From the NCBI RefSeq assembly GCF_000473145.1, contig NZ_KI421503.1, positions 111,774 through 174,096 of the forward strand: DNA of 62,323 nucleotides, written 5' to 3'. The position numbers were made by a program, and so were the translations under genes. Source of the stretch: Leisingera daeponensis DSM 23529. GTDB lineage: Bacteria; Pseudomonadota; Alphaproteobacteria; Rhodobacterales; Rhodobacteraceae. The notes below the pieces were generated by a model. It was not told where the DNA came from. It did no database searches and was given only the letters and a program-made list of their open reading frames with translations. How positions within the stretch are numbered: position 1 is the first letter of the stretch; every line of letters begins with the position of its first letter. This document shows positions 25,546-34,546 of the stretch, one piece after another.

Positions 25546-27468
25546 TCACCCACCCAATAACTCCTCGATGAAATCCCCCTGCCGGTCGAGCGCCGCCTCC
25601 CATTTCTTCGGCACGGCGGCTTCCCGCTCGAGAGTCTCGGGCTCTGGTTGCCCGCGGTCGACCTCCATTGCCATCACGCTCATCGCGCGTGCTTCGCGGC
25701 GCTGCGAGCGATCCCGGACAGGCGCGCGTCCGGCTGGTTTCGCCTGCTCGTCTGCGCCGACCTCGTCACCACCGTCTCTACCCCACGGCCCAACCCCCTG
25801 CACGCTCGGCGGATATGGAAAGGGCTTGCCCTCCTGGCGGGCCAGCATCTCCTTGAAGAACGGATCGTCGTAATACTTGATCCGGCTCGCCTTGATCGGA
25901 TGCTGGGGCGAGGCGAGGATGATCACCTCGTCGGGATCCATGAGGCGGGCTTCGGTCTCGGAAAGCAGCGGCCGCTCTTCCAGTCGCGCTGACGTCGAGG
26001 TCGCGCCGAGGAAACCCTTGTTGCGGCCATACATCCGGGTCACCGCCTCGCGGGTCGTGCTGCCGACCGCAGCGGAGACTTCTTTCACCGTCCGCTGGTC
26101 GCGTGGCGTGATGTAGAGCTTCAGCCCTGCCCCATTCTCAAGACTTTCGCGGCCCTCCGGCCCGTAGATCCGGTCGAGCGAGGCAAGCGATTGTGCGATC
26201 ATTGCGACGCGGCCACCATAGCTCGCCAGCGAATGGATCGCGCGTTCGAGATAGGGCATCGCCCCCATCTGCTGGAATTCGTCGATCATCATCATGACAG
26301 GCCAGGGCTCGTCCGGACCCGGCTCGTTCAGGCGGATCGAGGCGATGAGATCGGCGAACATCAGGCGCAGGAGCGGAGCCAGGGTCGCGATGTGATCCTC
26401 GGACACCGCGATGAAGAGCGACTGAGGGGTCCTACGGAAGGTCGAGAAATCAAAGTCGCTGTCTTGCGTGGCCGAGCGTACCGCCGGGTTGTCCCATTGT
26501 TTGAGACCGGCCGTCATCAGCGCCTGGATATTCGAGGTCAGCAACCGCGACGAGGCTGAGGCTGCGTTGGTCCAAAGCTCGCGCAGGATGTCTTCCTCGG
26601 CCTCGTCGGCATAGGTCTTGTATTGCGCGTTCTTGTATTCGCCCCCGGCGACGATCTTGTTCACCTCGCCAAGGTTCGGGGTGCCGCGCTGGATCGCCAG
26701 CAGGCAGGCCGCGACAAAGATCGACTTTCCGGCCTCGGAGAAGGTGTCGAGCGTTTTGTTGTCCTTGTCGAGGAAGAGGTCCGCCAGGATCGAGACCTCG
26801 GTGAAACGCTGCGCGAAGCTCGGGGCCTTCGCGATCCGTGCGAGCGGATTATAGCGATGCGTGGCATTGGCCCAATCGAAGGGGCTGAAGCGATAGACCT
26901 CATCACCGTTGAGCGCCCGCAGCCGCGCGGTTTTCTCGAAGTTCTCGCCCTTCACGTCGAGCACCACGACCGAACCCGCGAAGCTCAGAAGGTTCGGGAT
27001 CACGAAGCCGACGCCCTTGCCGGCGCGGGTCGGGGCCACCATCATCACATGCGGGATCGTGGTCGAGGAGATGAACTCGGCCTTGGAGGTCGGCGCACCG
27101 AGTTTGCCGCAGACAAAGCCCTTGCCCGGGGTCTGCAGCATGTCGTTCTTCTTCAGTTCGGCCTTGGTTTGCCAATGGGCCGAGCCATAATCGTCCCGCT
27201 CCTTCTTCCAGGTCCAGGCCAGCGCCAGAGCGCCGAGGCCGATGGCCCCAAAACCGACGGCGCCAAACCCCACCTTGAAGGCCTCTGAGTGCGCCGCGCG
27301 GGTGCCCGCGCTCGCCTTCCAGAGCGCCAGCATGTCGAAACTTTGAAACCCGGTTTTCAGGGCCAGGGTCAGGTAGAAGGCGGCGACGATGGTGCCGATG
27401 AAGGCGCCGCAGATCACACCGAAGAGGAGCGCGGCCCAGAGGGGAAGTGTCTTGGTCATGGTGGTCAT
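25546..27468 (-). CDS. virD4: VirD4/TraG conjugative coupling protein
   Basis: A 640-residue membrane ATPase that brings the relaxase-DNA complex to the secretion channel. Two N-terminal membrane segments (about residues 10-33 and 66-88) precede the cytoplasmic motor: Walker A APTRAGKGVG near residue 146, VLDVKGEN, Walker B MMMIDEFQQMG near 395 and AQSLASLD. The last 90 residues are charged and variable. It ends the leftward mobC-relaxase-virD4 unit, starting five bases after the relaxase stop. Partner of the VirB channel genes at the left end of the window. Confidence 0.94.
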   Translation of the reverse strand: MTTMTKTLPLWAALLFGVICGAFIGTIVAAFYLTLALKTGFQSFDMLALWKASAGTRAAHSEAFKVGFGAVGFGAIGLGALALAWTWKKERDDYGSAHWQTKAELKKNDMLQTPGKGFVCGKLGAPTSKAEFISSTTIPHVMMVAPTRAGKGVGFVIPNLLSFAGSVVVLDVKGENFEKTARLRALNGDEVYRFSPFDWANATHRYNPLARIAKAPSFAQRFTEVSILADLFLDKDNKTLDTFSEAGKSIFVAACLLAIQRGTPNLGEVNKIVAGGEYKNAQYKTYADEAEEDILRELWTNAASASSRLLTSNIQALMTAGLKQWDNPAVRSATQDSDFDFSTFRRTPQSLFIAVSEDHIATLAPLLRLMFADLIASIRLNEPGPDEPWPVMMMIDEFQQMGAMPYLERAIHSLASYGGRVAMIAQSLASLDRIYGPEGRESLENGAGLKLYITPRDQRTVKEVSAAVGSTTREAVTRMYGRNKGFLGATSTSARLEERPLLSETEARLMDPDEVIILASPQHPIKASRIKYYDDPFFKEMLARQEGKPFPYPPSVQGVGPWGRDGGDEVGADEQAKPAGRAPVRDRSQRREARAMSVMAMEVDRGQPEPETLEREAAVPKKWEAALDRQGDFIEELLGG

Positions 27469-27473
27469 CCCCC

Positions 27474-29414
27474 TCAGAATTCCATCTCGTCATCGAGACC
27501 GCGGTCTAGTGTTTTGTTTCGGGCAAGATCACGCCCCAACTCCTGCGCCTCCTGCTGGCCGCGCAGCCGCGCCACCTCTGTCGCCTTGTCCTGCTGCAAC
27601 CCGGCGGCGCGATCAGTGAAGACCTGATCGCCCGTTTCCTCGAAGGTCATCTCCAGGAACTCCTGCGTGACGGTGATCTGGTCGAGCTTGCTCGGCAGCG
27701 CCGCGTCCAGCACCTCGAAGTTGCCACGGCGTAGCTCGGCCAAGCCTACTTCACCCAACTCCTTGAAGAGCTCGGATTGCAGGGTCCGCTCGACCGTCTC
27801 TTCCTGTTCCTCGCTGAGCTTGCCGTCGCGCAGCATGTCGGCGAGGTCCTGCAGGTAGGGATTGGGCGTCCGGTCATCCTCGTCGATCAGGGGCAGTGTC
27901 GCCTCCTCCTCATCGGCAAGGGTTCGACCGATCTCGACACCTAGTTCCTTGGCGCGTTCCAAAAGTGCGTCCATCACCCCATCGACCTTTTCCAGCGCGG
28001 CATCGAGCTGGTCGTCACTCGCGGTCTCCACGCTGAGACCGTCCTTTGCCAGCACCGCGTTCATGTCGCGCTCGACCCAGTCCTGCGCCATGCCGTAGTT
28101 GCGTGTACCGCCCGCCGCGATCCGGGCCACCAGCTCCTCGCTGTCCATGCCGGCTTCCTCGGCGCGCTCGAGCAGGTCGCGCAACCCGTCGTCATTGCCG
28201 GACTGAAGCGCGGCGATCAGCACCTCGCTGCCCGCCCCGGGCGGATAGGGTTCTTCGAGCTGCTTGCCGAAGCGCGCCCGTAGCTCCGGGTCTGGAACCA
28301 TTTGCGAGAGGTCCGCGATAATCGGAGCGGCCTTGGCTTCAAACGCGGCGCGCTCGGTCGGATCCAGTTCCTCGGCCTTGAGCCTCAGCGCCTCGATCGT
28401 GCGCTCGGAATAGTCGATCGCATCACCGACGGTTTTGATGTCCTTCATGTCTATCTCTCCTTCGGTGAAATTCCACGGCGTGCCGGAGCCAAGCGCGTCC
28501 GCCATGCCGCGCAGGGCGCGCGCCATGTGGCGCTGGTCCATATGGTCCAGAAGGTCGGCGAGGTTCTTGTAGTCCTTGGCGAAGCCCACCACCTGTGCCT
28601 GCGCGATGGCGGATTCCTGGGCCGTCAAGACGATCTCGCGCGGCAGGCGGGCCTCTTCCTTGGCGCGGTAGATCTCCTCAATCCCGGCGGGCTTCTCGAA
28701 GATGCCGCGCTCGAGCCGGGTAGTCGCGTCAAGCATCACGCCGTAGCGCTCCGCAATCTCGGCCTGCTTCTCGCGCATGAGCTGCGGCGACATCACGCCC
28801 TCGGCCCAGCAAGAGAACCAAGTGCCGTTTTCGACGCCGCGATTGTTCAGGATGATGTGGGCATGCTTGTGCGCCCGGTCGTCATGGACCGCGAGGACAT
28901 AATCCCACTGGTCGCCGTATTCGCCGCTCTCGAAGAAATGCTCCGTCCAGTCCATGGCGATGTCGCGCACCTGGTCGACGGTTACGTCGGTCGGGAACGA
29001 GAGCAGCATGTGCGAGGTGAAGCCGAGCTTGGTCGAGCCACGCCAGGTCCCGGCCCAATCCTCGATGATGCCCTCTTTCTGCTCTTCAGTAAGCACCGCC
29101 GCATCGGTCAGCGCGTTGGTCATCGTCGAGTAGGTGTAGACCGCCTTGTCATTGATGTAGGAGATCTGCGCACCGAGCGAAGCGCGCGTCTTGCAGCCCC
29201 CAGCCCGGATCCGTTTGAACACCGCCGCCCGGCTTTGCCCCGAGGCCGCCTTCAGCGCGTTGCGTGCCGACATGGATCCGACGCGCGCGAAACTCCGCCC
29301 CTGTCGACGCCCCGCCAGCCGCGCGTCGATCCGCGCTGCGGCCTGGCCCCGGATGCGCTCATCCTCCCAGAGCCGCCCCATGACCGAGGCGTAAAGGGCG
29401 AGGGGATCAGCCAT
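27474..29414 (-). CDS. Conjugative relaxase (VirD2/MobA type)
   Basis: A 646-residue relaxase. The N-terminal 300 residues hold the catalytic domain: Tyr-rich ISYINDKAVYTYST near residue 85-100, LLSFP-DVT, and the metal-binding HUH motif HKHAHIILNNRG near residue 180. The C-terminal half is acidic and helical with many Glu/Asp repeats. It would nick the oriT at 30073 and stay bound to the 5' end. It overlaps the MobC-like gene by eight bases and is followed directly by virD4. Confidence 0.92.
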   Translation of the reverse strand: MADPLALYASVMGRLWEDERIRGQAAARIDARLAGRRQGRSFARVGSMSARNALKAASGQSRAAVFKRIRAGGCKTRASLGAQISYINDKAVYTYSTMTNALTDAAVLTEEQKEGIIEDWAGTWRGSTKLGFTSHMLLSFPTDVTVDQVRDIAMDWTEHFFESGEYGDQWDYVLAVHDDRAHKHAHIILNNRGVENGTWFSCWAEGVMSPQLMREKQAEIAERYGVMLDATTRLERGIFEKPAGIEEIYRAKEEARLPREIVLTAQESAIAQAQVVGFAKDYKNLADLLDHMDQRHMARALRGMADALGSGTPWNFTEGEIDMKDIKTVGDAIDYSERTIEALRLKAEELDPTERAAFEAKAAPIIADLSQMVPDPELRARFGKQLEEPYPPGAGSEVLIAALQSGNDDGLRDLLERAEEAGMDSEELVARIAAGGTRNYGMAQDWVERDMNAVLAKDGLSVETASDDQLDAALEKVDGVMDALLERAKELGVEIGRTLADEEEATLPLIDEDDRTPNPYLQDLADMLRDGKLSEEQEETVERTLQSELFKELGEVGLAELRRGNFEVLDAALPSKLDQITVTQEFLEMTFEETGDQVFTDRAAGLQQDKATEVARLRGQQEAQELGRDLARNKTLDRGLDDEMEF

Positions 29415-30027
29415 TTCTGACGAGCCTCAATCCGCGCCCGATCGCGCGCGGGTCATCCTCCAGAACCGCGATCTCCACCCCCCGCCCTTCTTCCTTTTTC
29501 GGCCACTCCTGATGACGCAGCGCCTGCGCCGCATCCTTCATCCGGCCCATCTCACGGCTCATGGACTGCGCCAGATCGAGCAGTTCGATCAGCACCGCGC
29601 GATCCGCCTCCGAGACCTCCAACCGGCCGCGATGGACCGCCTTGGCGAGCACCAAACCAGCGTCGCTCACATCCTTCGCCTGACGCCATGCGGCGCAGAA
29701 TTCCGCGACCAGATCACGCGGCACATCGAGGAATCCGCACCGTCCGCGCAGCACCGCATTGAGCGCTTGCGACCGGTTGGCATAGCCCCGCTCGCGCCAC
29801 TCAGCATCGAACGCCGCAAGCTCAGACTGACTGGCCCGGAACGCCACCGTCTCGCTTGGATCGCGCACCGCGATGCCCTCGCCCGCCTCTTCTTTCGCGA
29901 GCCGGTTCACGTGGCGCGGAGAGATGCCAAATGCCACCGCCAGCTCCATTGCACTCTCACCTGCTGCAAAGCGCCGCGCCACTTCGATGCGCTCTTCAAG
30001 CTTCAGGTTTTTCGCTGGCCTCGGCAC
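29407..30027 (-). CDS. MobC-like relaxosome accessory protein
   Basis: A 206-residue DNA-binding protein. N-terminal helix-turn-helix (RIEVARRFAAGESAMELAVAFGISPRHVNRLAKEE, residues about 12-46), then a ribbon-helix-helix/MobC-like region (VAFRASQSELAAFDAEWRERGYANRSQALNAVLRG) and helices. Such proteins bind oriT and help the relaxase. The start is GTG 30027, after GAGGGG. The gene begins only 40 bases from the nic-like site, as expected for an autoregulated relaxosome operon. Confidence 0.8.
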   Translation of the reverse strand: MPRPAKNLKLEERIEVARRFAAGESAMELAVAFGISPRHVNRLAKEEAGEGIAVRDPSETVAFRASQSELAAFDAEWRERGYANRSQALNAVLRGRCGFLDVPRDLVAEFCAAWRQAKDVSDAGLVLAKAVHRGRLEVSEADRAVLIELLDLAQSMSREMGRMKDAAQALRHQEWPKKEEGRGVEIAVLEDDPRAIGRGLRLVRNG

Positions 30028-30047
30028 GGGTCAGACCCCTCGGACAA

Positions 30048-30074
30048 AATGTGCAAACATTGACCATATCCTGC
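30048..30074 (+). other. Origin of transfer core (hairpin plus nic site)
   Basis: ATATCCTG at 30066-30073 followed by C matches the IncP/Ti-type nic consensus (YATCCTG|Y), placing the cut between 30073 and 30074. Just 5' is a small hairpin AATGT-GCAA-ACATT (30048-30061) where relaxases of this class bind. Transfer of the + strand from 30074 rightward would bring the mob genes in last, as in known systems. Confidence 0.65.
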
Positions 30075-30377
30075 CAACGTCTTCCTTCTCTCCTTCGCTT
30101 ATACTTCAATACATCAAAGTACACAATATTACGTTTTGCTTGATATGTCTTTTTGCGGCCCATTGCTGGCACTTCTCGACCAACGGAGTGCTGCGAGGCC
30201 CGACCATTCAAGAAACCTCAAACCATCATCAGCCGGGGAACAGTGAACCCTTCTAATTCGTCAGCGCGCCCCCCAACTTTCGTCCAGCTTTGCTCGCGTG
30301 GGATCGTGAACGAAACTGAAAGAGGCCGCCCAGAAATGAGCGACCTTTTCTTCTAGATACCATGCGACGCGCGACCG
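30075..30377. other. AT-richer noncoding region beside oriT
   Basis: About 300 bases without a convincing gene, AT-rich near 30090-30150. It probably holds the promoters for the relaxosome operon and the rest of oriT. No long repeats were seen. Confidence 0.4.
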
Positions 30378-30605
30378 TCAGGCGGCAGCACCTTTATGAT
30401 CCGTCAGAACCATGATCTCCGTGATACCCTCAAAGAGCGGCGTGATCTGGTACTTGCCGTCCTCGATTTCCGACGGCGTCACGGCAACAATTGCAACCGC
30501 AGGTGCTCCGTCGAGGAAACAGGAAAACAGCGCGAAATTGTCATGCTCTCCCGAGGTCAACGCCTCGAAGGCGCCGATATGTTCGGGACGAATGTTCGTG
30601 CTCAT
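30378..30605 (-). CDS. Small conserved plasmid protein, unknown function
   Basis: A 75-residue protein (STNIRPEHIGAFEALTSGEHDNFALFSCF...APAVAIVAVTPSE) of a kind I associate with alphaproteobacterial plasmids beside DUF2958 genes. It overlaps the upstream DUF2958 gene by four bases (ATGA), so both are one transcription unit. No catalytic motif; function unknown. Confidence 0.7.
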   Translation of the reverse strand: MSTNIRPEHIGAFEALTSGEHDNFALFSCFLDGAPAVAIVAVTPSEIEDGKYQITPLFEGITEIMVLTDHKGAAA

Positions 30606-30961
30606 GCAGTGATCCCTCCGGCTTCGCGGGCACGCTCGGCATAGGTGCTGAGCGGCGCGTTGGCCTCAAAGTGGAGGTCCCGCTCAATTGGCAAACCGAG
30701 GCGGCCACGATGTGCCTTCAAGACGCTGAGGCGAACTGAGCCCAGTTCCGGATAGCCGAGGCCGAGATCGCAAAGCCCGAAGGCGATGTCGGGATCCTCA
30801 GGGTCGGTTTCGCTGAGGAGCCAGGTGGCACCGCCGTCTGGTGTGAAGAGCTTGACGACCGGGTGATGGTCAATGGTGTCCTCGCCAGCTTCGATGCGCG
30901 CCTGGTTGGCGCGGCCATTGGCGGCAAGCTGATTGAGGATGGGTTGGGGCAGTAGTTCCAT
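30602..30961 (-). CDS. DUF2958 family protein
   Basis: A 119-residue protein with the DUF2958 pattern: MELLPQPILNQLAANGRANQ, VVKLFTPDGGATWLLSE-DPEDPDIAFGLCDLGLGYPELGSV and GLPIERDLHF. ATG 30961 follows AAGGAC. DUF2958 genes accompany conjugation and antirestriction genes in plasmids, but their role is not known. It forms a small leftward operon with its neighbours at 30378 and probably 31030. Confidence 0.85.
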   Translation of the reverse strand: MELLPQPILNQLAANGRANQARIEAGEDTIDHHPVVKLFTPDGGATWLLSETDPEDPDIAFGLCDLGLGYPELGSVRLSVLKAHRGRLGLPIERDLHFEANAPLSTYAERAREAGGITA

Positions 30962-31029
30962 GTGCCTGTCCTTCGTATGAGATGTCGGTGAGGTTCGCGG
31001 GAGGGGCGAGAGGCCCCTCCCCGGTCGGG

Positions 31030-31230
31030 TCACTCGGTGACCTGGCCGTCGTCGCTATCGGGCTTCGGCTCGAAGAGGACGAGTTCGCCATTCACCGGGT
31101 TTGCGAAGAGCTGGATGGTCATGAAGGACTTGGCGCCTTCGTTCTGCGGGAAGGCGACACCCACCTTGTGGAAGCGGGTCTTGCCATCCTTGCCGGTGTC
31201 GGGGGTGGTGACGGTGTAGTATTTGGTCAT
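31030..31230 (-). CDS. Small plasmid-conserved hypothetical protein
   Basis: A 66-residue protein beginning MTKYYTVTTPDTGKDGKTRFHKVGVAFPQN and ending in an acidic tail, started at ATG 31230 with GGAGAA upstream. It keeps the look of short conserved plasmid ORFs next to DUF2958. No domain recognised. Confidence 0.65.
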   Translation of the reverse strand: MTKYYTVTTPDTGKDGKTRFHKVGVAFPQNEGAKSFMTIQLFANPVNGELVLFEPKPDSDDGQVTE

Positions 31231-31711
31231 ATCGGTTCTCCTTCGTTTTCGATGCAAACGAGAGACCGTGACTGTCCGGACCGGCTGTCAGGCAGAACTT
31301 TGGGGCGCGAGGAATGACTGCGAAGCAGGCAAGGGAAAGTTCTGCTTGAAGGGGGGCTGAAAGCCGCGCCCGGCAGACGGGCTAGGTCACGGAGATTGCA
31401 TCAGGAAGGAAACGAGAGCGGAACAGAGGTGGCCGGGCGACGTGCCGATCGCGCCAGACCTAATAGTGTGGTGCCAGTCGCGCTTACATTGTGTGGGTCG
31501 TTTCGAACGTTGACTGGCGAAACTCTTCATTGGAAATCAGGTCACGCAACAGAACAAAACGCCGCTTTTGCTTGCGGATGGAAGGCAGTGCATGATTATT
31601 TTTGGTCAATCTGCATCCACCTTGTGCAGTTCCGTTACCTTACGATGGATCATGAGGAAGAACTCTTCCATGAAAGTACCCAACGCAAAGGAAGCGAGAT
31701 GATCGAAGACG
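31231..31711. other. Noncoding stretch, nothing recognised
   Basis: About 480 bases. A rightward frame (31396-31758) is open but has odd composition and collides with the end of the large membrane-protein gene, so I do not call it. The right part (31500-31710) is AT-richer. No repeats or hairpin terminators stood out. Confidence 0.4.
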
Positions 31712-34366
31712 CTAAATTGGCAGAAGCAAAGCAGGCAAGAATACGATTGCGCCGGTGATCCCACCCCGGCCAACATCGACCACAAAAGGACCGCCCTCGA
31801 CTTCACGAAACATCGCGCCTCCAGTGAGCACGCCTCGCCAATTGGTTTTGCCAAGCGCTAAGAACCTTGTCCTCGCAGTCCAAGCGATCACCTGGCTGGG
31901 CGTCACCTGGGTCGCAGAACCTGTGGGCGCCGGCATGCCGTGTAGGCGCAGCACGATGCGAGACGGCGCACTATTTCTTGCTGTCGCCCGGGCGTGCCGT
32001 ATCCTACCACGCATCAGGTTTTCCAGCTTGAAGTTCCATACCCCGGACAAGTGCGGGTTTCCGGAAAGCGCATAAAGCCCACCAACATCAAAATAGGCAG
32101 ATGCTCCGGGCTGCAATGTGATCTCTACAAACGAGCGCCCGCCAGTGGTGTTGAACGACGCGCCGGAGTTGGCACCGCCGCCTGTCCCCAATTGAAACAG
32201 ATGGCGAAACGGCAACAGGCGGCGTATCGCTAGCGCCCACGGCTGGTGCACCACCCAGCCATCGCGGCTGAGACCGGTCTGGTTGGCCCAGATCAGGTAT
32301 TTGTAGTCCACGCGTTCCTTGATCGGAAATGACGGACCGCCGCTCCAGGCCACAGAAACCTGAGCGCCGTTCTTCTCACCCGTCTCGGCAGAAGACGCCT
32401 CGTCAAGCACCATACGCCGAAACCAAGCGCGAGAATGCAGAACCCGGCCAAAAACCAACCCAAAGCTCTTTACAATCGCGATCCATAGGATCAGAGCGCC
32501 TATCCAGCGAAGCACATCCCAGCCACGAAACAGCATCCAGAGCTGGTCGCGCACCGGTGCGCGTATCGCTTCGATCGCAGCGAAAACCTCCGCATTTATG
32601 ACCTGTTCTGTCAGTTCGCTTCCCGTTTCGGTCTTTGCCACCATTTCGGCAAGCTTGCGGTCGAGCCAGGCAAGAGCCCGCGCGCGGGTGCGGATATAGG
32701 TTCCGTCGGCCCGAGCTTTCACCTTCTTTTTTATTTTCTTGCCGAATTGATACCATTTGGGCGACTCATCGTGGTTGAAGGCATCGCTGATACCGCGCCC
32801 CTGGCCCCAATGCGGCCGCTTGGCCAGCCAGTTCGGCACGTTCTGATCCATTAGGAAAGCGGCCATTTCGGCGGTATTGTTCGCGGTCAGATTAACCGCG
32901 ACCTCGGTCGTTGCGGTCGCCTCTGGGGTACGGCGCTGCCCTTCGTCGAGCCAATGGGACAATGACGCCTGGATATCGCTTTCCACCGAACGCACATCAC
33001 AGACTTCTTCGAACAGAAGCCGAGGTGTGTCGCTGCACGGGGTCGGCGCAAAACCATATTCTGACCCGATTTCAATATTGTAGGAAAAATCCTGAAATTT
33101 ATTTTCAAACCAACCTGATAACCACGTGGAAAAGTAGGCCGCCGCACCGAGAGGGCTCCAAAGCAACAGCGTCAGCCCGAGAACCGGCAGGATTTTTCGA
33201 TTGAAGATCGCTGGTTCGAGTGCCCGGTTGTGCATTGCCAGCACGTGCAGGCTTCGCGCACCTAGGAACACGGCGAGGAAACCGACCAGTTGGCCAGCTG
33301 CCCGCAGTGCGCTGCCAGCGGTCAGAGGTGGTGCCTCGGGGCCGACCGCAGCAAATAGCGCTTCCGGCACCACACCAAAGCGCGCGGCGCCAATGCCGAT
33401 CAATGTGAGAACCAGCGCCGGAGAGAAGAATTGGTCGCCGTCTTTATCGAACAGCGCAAGAACCAGTACCGCCATTACGGTGGCAATCCCGACGAAAAAC
33501 GACAGCATGTGGCGGAACGCCTGCGCCTTGGCGGCGGCGCGGGCAGCGTCCGCTGCAAATTCGGCAGCGTCTCGCGCAACGAGGTTCTGAACACGTCTTG
33601 ACTTGAGTGCAGCGAAGCGGATTTCTTCGGATTTGACCTCGTCGGCCTTCGCTACGTAGTTCGGGTTTGTTCTGAAGTCAGGTTCAGCGCAGCCGGATTC
33701 ACGTCCGTCAACCCCGCGGAAGGGGACGAGACATGTATCAATTGTCGGTGACATCTTTGCCAATTCCGCCTTCAACGCCTCCAGCCGCACCTGGCTCGCG
33801 GTGATTTCAGCAACCAGGGTCTGCTTTTCGGCCAGAAGCGCCTTCTGCGCTTGCCAGGCGGCGCCACCCTCTGCCCAGGTTGCATTGAATGCCACCGGAG
33901 CAGGCCATGCGGCGAGAGCGCGTTCCCAAATCGGCGCAAGCACCGCTGGCAGCAGCTCGGCGATTTCTTCGTCAACCTTTTCCTCCCAAGGGACGTAGAC
34001 GCCCCAAGTCTCCTGCACTTCCAGCGCAGCGCCGTGATCGGCCAGCACTCGCGGACTGATCAGCAGATCCGCCTCGAGCGTCAAAGCGTCAAACGGTAAA
34101 AGCGCCAAAGCCAGCAGCGGAAGGGCCACAATCGCGCGCAACCACCGTTCACCGAACCATGCCGCCACTATAATGCCGACGGCGGTCACGCCGAAAAACA
34201 CACGGGCCGTCGGCCCGGCTACCAGCCATGACCAGACCGTTTCACTCGCCCATGCCGATCCTAGACCGGGCCATGCATTGGACAGGATCACGACCGCAAC
34301 CAACGCCCCCAATACCCAGAAAGGAAATTTCTTCAAAAAACTCGTAAGCGTTTGCTTATAAGACAT
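31712..34366 (-). CDS. Large multi-pass membrane protein, unknown function
   Basis: An 884-residue protein from ATG 34366. Three hydrophobic segments lie in the first 95 residues. A long extramembrane, partly coiled-coil part follows (about 100-290, with EKQTLVAEITASQVRLEALKAELAKM) and contains cysteines in a CLVPF...GCAEPDF loop. Four or five more membrane segments occupy about 295-440, one lies near 655, and a beta-rich soluble C-terminus covers about 700-884. That end (ITLQPGASAYFDVGGLYAL ... TPSQVIAWTARTRFL ... GPFVVDVGRGGI) faintly resembles AIM24-type beta domains. I cannot name the family. It stands alone between the DUF2958 genes and ardC. Confidence 0.75.
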   Translation of the reverse strand: MSYKQTLTSFLKKFPFWVLGALVAVVILSNAWPGLGSAWASETVWSWLVAGPTARVFFGVTAVGIIVAAWFGERWLRAIVALPLLALALLPFDALTLEADLLISPRVLADHGAALEVQETWGVYVPWEEKVDEEIAELLPAVLAPIWERALAAWPAPVAFNATWAEGGAAWQAQKALLAEKQTLVAEITASQVRLEALKAELAKMSPTIDTCLVPFRGVDGRESGCAEPDFRTNPNYVAKADEVKSEEIRFAALKSRRVQNLVARDAAEFAADAARAAAKAQAFRHMLSFFVGIATVMAVLVLALFDKDGDQFFSPALVLTLIGIGAARFGVVPEALFAAVGPEAPPLTAGSALRAAGQLVGFLAVFLGARSLHVLAMHNRALEPAIFNRKILPVLGLTLLLWSPLGAAAYFSTWLSGWFENKFQDFSYNIEIGSEYGFAPTPCSDTPRLLFEEVCDVRSVESDIQASLSHWLDEGQRRTPEATATTEVAVNLTANNTAEMAAFLMDQNVPNWLAKRPHWGQGRGISDAFNHDESPKWYQFGKKIKKKVKARADGTYIRTRARALAWLDRKLAEMVAKTETGSELTEQVINAEVFAAIEAIRAPVRDQLWMLFRGWDVLRWIGALILWIAIVKSFGLVFGRVLHSRAWFRRMVLDEASSAETGEKNGAQVSVAWSGGPSFPIKERVDYKYLIWANQTGLSRDGWVVHQPWALAIRRLLPFRHLFQLGTGGGANSGASFNTTGGRSFVEITLQPGASAYFDVGGLYALSGNPHLSGVWNFKLENLMRGRIRHARATARNSAPSRIVLRLHGMPAPTGSATQVTPSQVIAWTARTRFLALGKTNWRGVLTGGAMFREVEGGPFVVDVGRGGITGAIVFLPALLLPI

Positions 34367-34546
34367 TTTCACGAACCCGTTTTGACGAATGCCGCGAGTC
34401 TGTAGTGCGGCTGCCACTCTGTCAACTTTCTACTGGCCAGCGGATTGCGGTGGCGTGCAGGCGGTCTAAGTTCAAGACATGCGACCTTGGAACAGAACTG
34501 GGCTGGAAGCTTTGCAGTATCGGAAACCATCTCGAATTGAGGCCGC

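Noticed and set aside
31396..31758. Rightward 120-codon frame before the large membrane-protein gene
   Set aside because: No ribosome site, odd composition and overlap with the converging gene; not enough support.
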